Part shown: in pieces, positions 9,931 to 18,419 of the stretch
Numbering within the stretch: the first letter of the stretch is position 1
Layout of the letters: each line of letters starts with the position of its first letter
Assembly: GCA_003427395.1 (NCBI GenBank)
Contig: BFEA01000016.1
Location: forward strand, 3,580,790-3,601,512
DNA length: 20,723 nucleotides
Reading direction: 5' to 3'
Origin: Chara braunii
Lineage: Eukaryota; Streptophyta; Charophyceae; Charales; Characeae
Program-made: the position numbers and the translations under genes
Notes under the pieces: model-generated
Seen by the model: the letters and a program-made list of their open reading frames with translations, nothing else
What the model was told of the DNA's origin: nothing
Databases searched by the model: none

Positions 9931-10560
9931 CGATGACACCGAAAAAATCAGATCTACGATTTAGTGCATCAACAACGATGTTATACTTACCCTTTACTGG
10001 CTTTAGCTCAAAGTCAAACATATCAATCTCCGCAGCCCACCTTGTTAACTTAGATGTCATTCGAGTCTGCGTTTTAAGCCAGCGAAGTGTCTCATGGTCA
10101 GAGTATACTTTAAAATGTTTTCCCAGAAGATAGTATCGTCAATGATTGAGAGTCTCACGAAGAGCATATAACTCCCTTTCATATGTCGAGGCGGTCACTT
10201 TCTCATTAGGTAACCGGCAAGACATAAACTCCACAGGCCTGTATCCATGTCCATTGTGTTGCTGGAGTACAGCACATATGCCATATTGACTAGCGTCGGT
10301 CGTGACTACGAAAGGTTACGAAGGGTCGGCTGCCTTCAAAACCGAATAATTGATCAAACATTTTTTCAGACGCTTGAAAGACATTGTGCAGTCTGAATCT
10401 CACTTCCAAATTACCTCTTTCTTAAGCAACCTGCAAATGGGAGCGACTATTATCGTAAAGTGTCTTACAAACTTGCGATAATAGTTGGCGAACCCAAGAA
10501 ACGACCGCAACTCAGTCAAAGTGCGGGGATTCGGCCAATCTCTAATTGCTGCTATTTTGG
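9930..10560 (-). pseudogene. Gypsy RNase H region
   Basis: This segment follows reverse transcriptase. It shows [15 protein letters not shown] (connection region), VVTTDASQYGICAVLQQ (first RNase H Asp, about 10305), ERELYALRETL (Glu), KHFKVYSDHETLRWL (Asp) and RWAAEIDMFDF, then a VDALNRR end, the Ty3/gypsy RNase H order. It removes RNA from the RNA-DNA hybrid during reverse transcription. Two in-frame TGA codons (10400-10402 and 10139-10141) sit at or next to Trp positions of the family; the second lies in the H-W-R-x-Y-L box. Apart from these the frame is well kept, with the catalytic acidic residues present. Confidence 0.88.
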
Positions 10561-11497
10561 CATCTTTCGGTTTCCATCAATCACATGTCCTAAGTATAGG
10601 ACCTGACGCTTAGCCCATTCACACTTCTTTGGGTTTAACTTGAGTTTTGTTTCTCTCAGCTTATTTAGCACAAATCGAAGGTGCTCAACATGCTCTTTCT
10701 CGTCTTTACTGAAAATCAAAATATCATCCAAGTAGATAACAACAACTTATCAAGTCATTTACGAAACAATTCGTTCATCGTTCTTTGGAAGGTGGCAGGG
10801 GCATTCGTGAGACCAAAGGGCAAAACTATAAACTCATATTGTCCATACCTTATCCTGAAGGCAGTCTTACTTCCAGTTCAACCTCAATCTGATGGTAGCC
10901 GGATTTCAAATCAATCTTTGAAAATATTTTGCAACCCTGCACGCGATCCAGCAAATCATCTATTCGCGGTAACGGTTCGGCATTTTTCACTGTTATATCG
11001 TTTAACCTCCTATAATCTATACACATGCGAACGCCGCCATCCTTCTTAGGCACAAAGAGCACAGGCGCACACTAGGGTGAGAAGCTAGGTCTTATCCATC
11101 CGTTTTTTAGCAACTCATCGAGTTGGGTTCGCAATTCATCCAATTCCTGGGGCGACATACGATAGATAGGCCCCTTCGGGGCCGCGCTCCCTGGAATGAT
11201 ATCAACGCGGTGTCGGATTGGTCTTTCCACTACACCGCTCGGGGCTTCAGCCACATCTGCGAACTCTTTCAAGATCCTTTCAATTTCTTGGGACCGAACT
11301 TCTTCCTTACTTTTTCCTTCCTTTACTGGGCGCACATATGCAACAAAGACTTGATCATACAAGTTATGTTTCCTCACATCGCGAGCGAACGCTGAGGCAC
11401 TCATGCAACAGTGAGCTAGGCTGCTTTCCTTTCCAGACTCATGATAGAGACAAATTTTCTTTTTTACCTCCTTGCGGACTTGGGAGCCAACATTCAT
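10560..11497 (-). pseudogene. Gypsy reverse transcriptase
   Basis: The start (11497-11072) is the protease-RT spacer and RT fingers: PIRHRVDIIPGSAAPKGPIY, ELDELLKNGWIRPSFSP, then TAG (11069-11071), then [37 protein letters not shown] carries the first catalytic Asp. A frameshift follows near 10870. [16 protein letters not shown] is next, a TGA (10755-10757) stands where the family has an aromatic residue, and another shift precedes YLDDILIFSKDE (catalytic YLDD, 10723-10734). LNPKKCEWAKRQVLYLGHVI completes the palm and thumb. All three catalytic Asp residues are present at the nucleotide level, but three frame changes and two stops prevent one protein being made under the standard code. Confidence 0.92.
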
Positions 11498-12345
11498 GCT
11501 CTCTTAACTTCAAATCCGCATTTGCAGCCTCACCCCAATCTATTCCTAACAACACATCAAAGGGTAAGTTATCCTCCACCTAGAAGGTCAAAGAGTGGAG
11601 AACACGTTTCACCTTCCCCTCTGCCTCTACAACGGAAAAATTCCCATGAGAAATGAAAGTTGAAAAAACATTCTAAAAAAAAAAAATTCTTCATATTTAT
11701 AAATGTTCATTCTAATGTTCGTCCAATTCTAAAACTTTCAGTTTTATTTGATAAGTTTCCGTCTAAATATGAGTTTTCCCTTCCAACTACATCCATTTGT
11801 TCAAGATGAAATGAAAGTCTGGACGAGTTTATGAAATGTTTTAATTAAAATTTCATTCTACTACAACAAATATCTTACAATTTAGATTGGATTAACTTAT
11901 TTATGACTGAAAATCTTTACTTAGAATGACAGTCCAATTAAAATATTTCATGAACTCATCCAGACTTTTATTCCATCTCTAGCATGCAGTTCAAATAAGA
12001 AGGGATACCCCACTCTTGGAAGGAAAGTTTTCAAGTAAGAAAAAAAAATAAAAAAATTGGAATGACATTTTTTAAGATGGAATGAAAATTTAAAATTTAA
12101 AATGTAATTTTACTATAGAATGATTATTTAATTCGAGGAAATTTTTCTGTTGTAGTAGCCGAAAGTATACTTGAACCCCTTCGACATAGCGATCCATAAC
12201 GGTTTCACTACTATTAGCTAACTTGCTTACAATGGGCTCATTTAATTTCTGAATCTTAAGCCAAGACGCAATTTTTGTAACCCTTTCTTACTAATGTAAC
12301 TGCGTGTGGATCCGCTGTCTATCATACCTCATATTCTTACTCGGT
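11480..12345 (-). pseudogene. Gypsy aspartic protease region, interrupted by an insertion
   Basis: MIDSGSTRSYIS (about 12325-12290) carries the Asp-Ser-Gly active site of a retropepsin, directly downstream of the gag knuckle region. It is preceded by TGA. After a frameshift, RYVEGVQVYF reaches the right end of the inserted element (11627-12155). Homology resumes on its other side with VEAEGKVKRVLHSLTF, TAG (11580-11582) and LPFDVLLGIDWG, the second conserved block of the family. The protease cleaves Gag-Pol. It is destroyed by the insertion. Confidence 0.8.
11627..12155. mobile_element. Non-autonomous terminal-inverted-repeat (MITE-like) insertion
   Basis: This AT-rich ~530-bp block splits the gypsy protease region. 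Its ends are inverted repeats: CTACAACGGAAAAATTCC on the left and GGAAATTTTTCTGTTGTAG on the right (16-17 of 18 positions agree once the right end is complemented). Longer internal arms also pair: the segment near 11805-11865 (GAAAGTCTGGACGAGTTTATG) is the inverse of the one near 11925-11985 (with CATGAACTCATCCAGACTTT). No coding capacity is present. The target-site duplication is unclear, so I do not assign a superfamily. The CTACAAC termini faintly resemble CACTA-type ends. Confidence 0.8.
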
Positions 12346-12599
12346 TTATTTCAAGATCTGCAATTATTAGCTGTCTTTCTTTTTTTCTCATTTCAGTCCA
12401 GGCTTGGCGACGAGCGGCCAAATCATCACCCACGCCAGCGAGGGATCCATCTAGAGAGATGCATACGTTTGCCACCTCTGGACAGTGTACTAGATGGGGA
12501 CTGTTTTCCTCTTCAGTTTCTGCCAATGGAGCCTTCGAATGAGAGGATCCTGGTTTTTCAACATTCGAAGCCCCGGTAGAGACAACTGACACCTCTACT

Positions 12600-14700
12600 G
12601 GTTGTTCCCTTTTGCCCCCCTATAGTCAGGGCAATAGGGGACAATGTGGTCGGGGTCCCCACACTTGAGGCATTGGTCCGCTTTCTTTCTTTCTTGCCAG
12701 ACTTTTTCTGTTATTCCCAATTCTTTCTAAGGCTCTCCTTCGGGTAGACCTGGATGTGGTGGGTACCGTTTGTCCCACTTGTTATACCAAGTGTCCCTTC
12801 CTCTACCCCAGGTGGAGTAAGAACCACGGCCACCTTGTGAGGGATCATTTCCCCTTCCTCCCACGTAGAGGCTTCCTTCACCACCACCCCTTTGGGTGCC
12901 GAATCCTCGTCCACCACGGCCACGACCTCTTCCTCGGCCATGCCCTCTTCCCTGACGCCCTCCCCCGCGGGCTACAACGGCCGTGTAACTCCCCTCCTGA
13001 GTTACCGGTCCGCTGCGTTCATGGAGACCATAATCTACTTGATCCAAAGAAATAGTCTCGGCGCCTCCCTCTTCAAAGGTTATAAGGAGACTATTTTTCC
13101 CAGGTATAGACCCTGAGATAATGCGGTTTTACCATTTCTTTCCCGGTTGCAGATCCTTCCAATAATGGCAATAGTTCGCCTCAGCGAGGAAGCCAGCGTG
13201 ATCTATTGCGATCTTGCCGAACTCCTCATACGTCATCCCTTCTTCTTTGATGCGGGGATAAAGTTGTGTCCTTAGGGGATCAGGAAATGCTCGTGCAAAA
13301 CTGTTCAGTATTTGGGCAAGGGTCAACCCATGGTCAGGGCATTGCAATAACTCATCCATAGTTGCTTTCAGGGCAAAAATGCTCTTCCATTTTCTGACAG
13401 GGAGGTTGAGGATTAGCATCTTTGTGCGACGTGGTAAATTTTTGTCCTCAAATCTTTTTCTAATTGCTTTGAGAAAGTCTTCGATTCGATCTGTTATGAG
13501 AACTCTACCATTGAATTGCATCCCATCTCTTTCTGCAGCGAGATGGCGAAGCTCATGACGTTGCCTCCCGTGCATGAAGTTGCCATTAACACCCTGTCCC
13601 AGTATGGGATTTGTTGGCCATATACGTATGTTTCTATCGCCGCTGCCCAATGCATAACACTTTCTTCCTTCTTTCCATTATAGGTCCACGACAGTTTGAG
13701 TTTAATCTTACTAACCTGCCCTGTCTCCTGTGGAAGTTTCTCCTTCGGATCCCCTCTTCTTTTCCTCTTCTTATTATCATCGCCATCGTCATCACCATCT
13801 CCGCCTCCGCCTCCAGCTCCCTTAACAATTTTCTCTATAACCTCCGGAGTTAAGGTCTTAGTGACATGTTCGTCCAGGACCCTGATGTATGTTTGTACAT
13901 GTTAGTCAACATCCTTAGCTGACTTCTCTAGGAAGTTGTTCCAGACAGTTTCAAACTCAACCCGATGTGTTTCTACCCTTTGCAAGGTCTGACGCATTAA
14001 ATTCATGTCCTGCCTTGTGTTGAGGACGGCCTCTCTGAGTAAAGCAAGTTGTTCTTCTGTCGCAGAGGGTTTTTCTTTTTGTGCTTCTAAAGCCTTCTGC
14101 AATTTTTTCCCTTCTGCCTGCAGCCTCTTTTTCTCTTCTACTTCTTGCCGTCTGGCTGCTAACAACTTCCTGTTCAGCTCCGCCCTCTTCTCCTCCAACA
14201 TCATATTGCGTTCAATGGCGTCTGTCACAGTGGTCAATTTTGCAATGAACACGTCACGTTCTTCTTCATATTTTTTTTAAAGGTTCGCTGGAGTAGGAGT
14301 ATTGTCCAGCCCAATCCAGCGGTTCAACGGGGAACCGCTGTACTGTACTACTCTCCGGTATATCAATGGGATGACGTCGTTGCAATGTTTCTCCTTCGTC
14401 CTGTTCTTCTTCTTCACTTTCTTCTTAAATGCTTTTCAACTCTTCTTCTAATTCTCTATCCATCTTCTCTTTCATCTTCTTTCTTGCTTCTTCTTCTTTC
14501 TGTTTTTTCTTAGCTTCCTTCTCTTTTTTCTTTTCTGCCAGCCTGCGGTGATCTCGGCTTGTTCCGCAGTTGTGGGGCCAGGCTTCACTGTCCCAGATCG
14601 CATCAACATGCGGGACGTACATACATGTCTGAACCCCAATGGGAACATTAACCGGAACAGCGGCCCCAACAGGACAGAAATGGCCAACAGGCCCTGGATG
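12600..14700 (-). pseudogene. Gypsy gag: coiled coil, capsid-like region, RGG tract and zinc knuckle
   Basis: The first part (about 14690-14425) is Lys/Glu-rich after a Trp- and Pro-containing start. TAA (14425-14427) and a frameshift near the T-run at 14271-14278 lead to a strongly predicted coiled coil (14252-13902, RAELNRKLLAARRQEVEEKK). TAA (13902-13904) is followed by HVQTYIRVLDEHV and a Gly/Asp linker. The capsid-like region reads KIKLKLSWTYNGKK and, after a shift near 13500, a 173-residue frame with FARAFPDPLRTQLYP, typical of gypsy capsids. TAA (13129-13131) and then an RGG-type RNA-binding tract (12990-12850) follow. TAG (12727-12729) precedes a CCHC knuckle CLKCGDPDHIVPYC (about 12680-12640). 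Gag packages the element RNA. A one-base shift in a G-run (12615-12620) leads into the protease. Confidence 0.85.
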
Positions 14701-14729
14701 GGATAGTCATCCATGATGACGACCGACAC

Positions 14730-15679
14730 AGGGGGTCCTCCGCCGGATCACCACGGTACTATCCCACTCCAAGTTACTTACGGACGCAATTTTGATTCAC
14801 GGTGAATGGAGTACAACACTTTTTTTTTTTTTTTGACTGTAGAAGGTGCTGCGTACAATAAACACTCAATCAATCTGAAATCAATACTTGTGCGATGTAT
14901 ATACCTTTTTTTTTTTTTTTTAATGTTGGTTGGTTGTCTTGGATCAAACCTCTGCAATGCGTTGCTTGTATCTATACTTCCCCCTTGATGCTTGTTCATC
15001 CACTAACTAGCTGCTTGTCTGATGCAGGTATGGAGTACAGCGCATAAAGGTCAGCTGCAGATGTTTCACTTAATCAACCAGGCAGAAATATTTTACTCCG
15101 TTTTTCTTTCTTTCGGGCTTAACTGGCCCTGTAAATGCTCATCATCATGTTTGCGTTGCCTGGTACTTGCAGTCTGACATGGCATATAGCCATTTCCCAC
15201 ATCGATTCTTAGTCCCTGATGACGATACACAGCCTGCCTATCGAGAGGGGTAGACGAGAAGTTCACTCCTACTCGCAAAACACTGGACCACCTAATCTAG
15301 TGTGACCAGGCCCTGACACATTGCATTCGGATCACCCCGACTCTGACAACTCGGACTCTGACATACTACGATGATCCAGATCCAGTCCTGACCCTAGTCC
15401 AGCAGCAGCAGTCACCTTCAGAGGGCAGAGAAAGAGAAGGTAGGGGACACACACATACATGCAGGTTCAGGGAAAGGAGGTGCTTCTCTCTTCTTGAAGA
15501 TTCCGCCGATGATGCTCTACGACGCTCCGCACGCTCCAGGTAAGTAACTCTCACCTCTTCTTCTTCGGCCTGCTTCCCCCACTATCAAACACCTCTTTTC
15601 TTCCCCCCTCCTTCGCTAATCCTCCATCACCACTTCTTGCCGGCCTTGATCATGCCAGCGCTATGAGTGCAGCAAGCAT
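14730..15679 (-). other. Gypsy 5' untranslated leader
   Basis: About 950 bases lie between the primer binding site and the start of the gag-like frame. I see no protein motif in them. They include two T-runs (14819-14834 and 14908-14922, A-runs in the element's sense), a CAG-rich patch near 15400 and Ser/Arg-rich open frames (for example 15366-15554, minus) that I do not consider genes. Leaders of this length are common in long gypsy elements and usually hold packaging signals. Confidence 0.5.
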
Positions 15680-15693
15680 CTGCTCCGATACCA
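15680..15693 (-). promoter_or_regulatory. Primer binding site, initiator-tRNA-Met type
   Basis: On the minus strand it reads TGGTATCGGAGCAG, five bases inside the 5' LTR end (15699). It matches the common TGGTATCAGAGC primer site complementary to the 3' end of initiator tRNA-Met except for one transition (A to G). This confirms the element's orientation and the inner boundary of the right LTR. Confidence 0.75.
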
Positions 15694-15859
15694 AAATTTG
15701 CGTGGGTCCCGGGGACCATCTCACGCAAGTGTGTACATGTCATGCATCATACTCACACACAATGATCAGTAGTCTCACACAGTAGACAAAGGTAGATGAG
15801 AAGAGAACCGAGTTGCACTGCTTATATTATCAAAATTATGATTACAAAGAGTTCCACAG

Positions 15860-16052
15860 TTCCCTGAGCCCAGCTCTCATCAGCGCAATGTAAATCCCTT
15901 ATCAACTCATCATCTTGACTTCAACATATCAGTGTTATTTCTTAAGATGTGTATAAGAGACAGTTCCCTGAGCCCAGCTCTCATCAGCGCAATGTAAATC
16001 CCTTATCAACTCATCATCTTGACTTCAACATATCAGTGTTATTTCTTAAGAT
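15860..16052. repeat. Identical 89-bp direct duplication around an adaptor sequence
   Basis: 15860-15948 and 15964-16052 are identical (TTCCCTGAGCCCAGCTCTCA at the start, TTTCTTAAGAT at the end). The left LTR has this segment once. The copies overlap or abut the mosaic end at 15945-15963. Perfect identity between them contrasts with the ~10% LTR divergence and points to a recent or artificial origin. Confidence 0.95.
15945..15963 (+). other. Tn5 (Nextera) mosaic end, probable library artefact
   Basis: The 19 bases AGATGTGTATAAGAGACAG are exactly the Tn5 transposase mosaic end used in tagmentation libraries. It is followed directly by the start of the duplicated LTR segment, as a tagged fragment end would be, and its first four bases (AGAT) overlap the end of the first copy. 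The simplest reading is an untrimmed or chimeric read fixed into the assembly. Confidence 0.95.
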
Positions 16053-16629
16053 CGTATCCAAGTCATCAAGGTGATCACTACTCATCAACGCCACCTCTGC
16101 AGTTCACATCCAACTCAGGTAAGTATCTTTCATAGCCAAACCTTGATTGAAGACTCTCTGTCTCAGTCCCTTCCTCCTACGATGCATACACATACTTCAC
16201 TCACAAGGATCTACTCTGAATGCTACTCATAGTTATCTACTACCAACCCTCTAAGTCTATACTAACTGGCTGGGCAGCTATGGCTGCATCTCTCCCAGCA
16301 CAGTCTTCCTCCTTCTCATAGCGCATCTTCATCCTCCAGTGTTGCTCCTCCTGACTGGCGCATAAGTGCTTCAGCACTTCCACGCACAGAATCCCAGTGG
16401 AGATCTGGCGAGGAATGAGGTTGGCTGCTTCCTTTATAGTGCTGGCCTCTCCTCGCTGGGTCTGCATTTGGCTGCTTCAGGCCTTCCTTTGTCCCAGACC
16501 CTGCATTGCATGTGTCCCAGTACTGTCCCAATGAAGTTCAACTGCTGCTGAGGTCTCTCGGCCTGGATTTGGACTTGGATCTCTGGATCTGGACTGTTCT
16601 TGAGACTTAGACCAGAACTGGGACTCTAT

Positions 16630-16830
16630 TTATTGGTTTTATTTTCGGACAGGCACAACTTAGACGAACAGACACACTTACTGTCTGAACAGACACACTT
16701 ACTGTCTGAACAGACACTCGCATTGTGCGAATAGACACTTCTTTTTGCACGAACAGACAGACCAGCTGCACGTACAGACATACCCTTATCTGAACAGACA
16801 TGATGTGTGCATCTCTTGGTGAACAGGTAT
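16630..16830 (-). promoter_or_regulatory. Cluster of TGTCTGTTC-type motifs in U3 (5' LTR)
   Basis: GAACAGACA or near matches occur at about 16666, 16687, 16708, 16751 and 16792 (plus strand). Two of them lie in a 21-base tandem duplication (ACACACTTACTGTCTGAACAG) that is single in the other LTR. Their place upstream in U3 and their multiplication suggest an enhancer. This is inference; no core promoter element is obvious. Confidence 0.4.
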
Positions 16831-16983
16831 GTCTTGCTGCAATGACCTTTACTTTAGTTTAGGATGTGTCCCTTGCTAGAGAACTTGACCTTTGACCTGT
16901 TTTTACGTTTCTGGGTCCTGGCGAGATACCCTTTCACGCTGCTTTACTTTCATAAGGCATGTACTGGGTAAAAGCCCCTTTTA

Positions 16984-17162
16984 GATAATTCTCGTTTCAA
17001 TTTTTTTTTTTTTCGTGCCTCTTTGCGCTGCTCGGCGTTTTTTTTCATTCGATTACGACGTTGATGCTCCATTTAATTTTGGCGACGAGTTGTTTCTCGG
17101 TCTCGTTTTCGTTGTAACTGTTGGTCTTGATTCATGATATTTGCACCAATCTTCTGCTCCAT
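16984..17162 (-). pseudogene. Basic Helitron-like N-terminal coding fragment, copy 1
   Basis: From the ATG at 17162 the frame reads MEQKIGANIMNQDQQL, then RKRDRETTRRQN, TAA, MEHQRRNRMKKNAEQRKEAR and Lys-rich sequence up to the LTR at 16983. The Arg/Gln/Glu-rich EQRKEAR pattern resembles the leader of many Helitron helicases. If so, the gypsy element lies inside the Helitron gene, between this fragment and the Arg/Lys-rich sequence at 7430. The assignment rests on composition and order only. Copy 2 (17820-17998) supports that it is a real ancestral frame. Confidence 0.5.
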
Positions 17163-17230
17163 GGGAAGCTGTTGTTTCACAATAAACAATTATTGGAAAA
17201 ATTTATCAGAAACACGTACTATGTCTGTAA

Positions 17231-17261
17231 GAGAGGGAGAGAGAGAGAGAGAGAGAGAGAA
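17231..17261. repeat. GA microsatellite
   Basis: A GA run in copy 1 of the tandem duplication. The matching run in copy 2 (18083-18105) is shorter, showing length change since duplication. Confidence 0.95.
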
Positions 17262-17425
17262 TGAATATATTTATTAAAAAATAATAAACTTAGTTTAGTT
17301 GCTATATTTAAATCATTGAAATGTTAATGCATTTCATGTTCTAAAGTTACAAAAGGAAATATGCGTCAATGGTAAATAGAGTTTTAATACGAAAAATGTT
17401 ACATTTATGAGATATGTTGAGAAAG

Positions 17426-17486
17426 TGAGAGAGAGAGAGAGGAAAGAGAGAGGAAAGAGAGAGAAAAAAAAAAAAAAAAAAAAAAA
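17426..17486. repeat. GA / poly-A compound microsatellite
   Basis: GA units with GGAAAGAGA variants run into about 24 A residues. Counterpart in copy 2: 18271-18320. The AT-rich sequence after it (AATAATAGACTTAGTTAAGT) resembles that after the 17231-17261 run (AATAATAAACTTAGTTTAGT), suggesting an older internal duplication of about 190 bp. Confidence 0.9.
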
Positions 17487-17585
17487 TCAAAATAATAGAC
17501 TTAGTTAAGTTGGTACATTCAAACTATTAAAATACAAACTTGATTCAAAATTGATGACTTAGATGTAAGTATTGTGAATTTTGTA

Positions 17586-17819
17586 CGAACAGACAGACTG
17601 ACTGCACGTACAGACATACCCTTATCTGAACATACATGATGTGTGCATCTCCTGATGAACAGGTATGTCTTGCTGCAATGACCTTTACTTTAGTTTAGGA
17701 TGTGTCCCTTGCTAGAGAACTTGACCTTTGACATGCTTTCACGTTTCTGGGTCCTGGTGGGATACCCTTTCACGCTGCTTTACTTTCATAGAGCCTGTAT
17801 TGGGTAAAAACCCCTTTTA
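17586..17819 (-). repeat. Partial third copy of the LTR end
   Basis: It matches 16751-16983 of the right LTR and the corresponding end of the left LTR, from GAACAGACAGAC to CCCCTTTTA. At several sites it agrees with the left LTR against the adjacent right LTR (for example GACTGACTG near 17595), so it is not simply a fresh copy of its neighbour. Confidence 0.9.
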
Positions 17820-17998
17820 GATAATTTTTGTTTCAATTTATTTATTTTTCGTGCCTCTTTGTGCTGCTCAGCGTCTTTTTCCATTCGATTACGACGTTGA
17901 TGCTCCGTTTAATTTTGGCGACGAGTTGTTTCTCGGTCTCGTTTTCGTTATAACCGTTGGTCTTGACACATGATATATGCACCAATCTTCTGCTCCAT
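17820..17998 (-). pseudogene. Basic Helitron-like N-terminal coding fragment, copy 2
   Basis: This is the duplicate of 16984-17162. The frame from the ATG at 17998 reads MEQKIGAYIMCQDQRL, TAA, RKRDRETTRRQN, TAA, TEHQRRNRMEKDAEQHKEAR. The first TAA corresponds to CAA (Gln) in copy 1; the second TAA is shared by both copies. The frame has no indel between copies over about 60 codons. Confidence 0.5.
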
Positions 17999-18419
17999 TG
18001 GAAGCTGTTGTTTCACAATAAATAATTATTGGAAAAATTTATCAGAAACACGTTTAAGGTAGTTCAACCGACTATGTCTATAAGAAAGGGAGAGAGAGAG
18101 AGAGAATTAATATATTTATTAAAAAATAATAAACTTAGTTTAGTTGCTATATTTAAATCATTGAAATGTTAATGCATTTCATGTTCTAGAGTTACAAAAT
18201 GAAATATGCGTCAATGATAAATGGAGTTTTAATACGAAAAATGTTACATTTATGAGATATGTTAAGAAGGTGAGAGAGAGAGAGCAAAGAGAGAGAGAGA
18301 GGAAAAAGAAAAAAAAAAAACAATTCAAAATAATAGACTTAGTTAAATTGGTACATTCAAACTATTAAAATACAAACTTGATTCAAAATTGATGACTTAG
18401 ATGTAAGTAATGGGAATTA

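Larger units (their letters stand above)
7510..16983 (-). mobile_element. Ty3/gypsy chromovirus LTR retrotransposon, degraded, with a nested insertion
   Basis: Two similar terminal segments (7510-8669 and 15699-16983) flank a minus-strand internal region. The internal order is primer binding site, gag, protease, reverse transcriptase, RNase H, integrase and chromodomain, the chromovirus arrangement. By eye the LTRs agree at about nine bases in ten, so the insertion is not recent. The coding region has several frameshifts, in-frame stops, an integrase deletion and a ~530-bp inserted element. No target-site duplication was found: the five bases outside each LTR do not match, and the right LTR end is involved in a later tandem duplication. 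Base composition is markedly richer in G+C than the flanking Helitron. Confidence 0.93.
15699..16983 (-). repeat. 5' LTR of the gypsy element
   Basis: It is homologous to 7510-8669 along its length, starting TGCGTGGGTCC and ending CCCCTTTTA on the plus strand. It is about 125 bases longer, mainly because of a 104-base extra segment (15860-15963) that contains a Tn5 mosaic end, plus a 21-base tandem duplication of a U3 motif (16674-16715). Many differences from the left LTR are CG versus TG or CA. Its right end is copied again at 17586-17819. Confidence 0.9.

Noticed and set aside
11123-11656. Plus-strand open frames opposite the reverse transcriptase start
   Set aside because: They are shadows of the minus-strand protease and reverse transcriptase frames.
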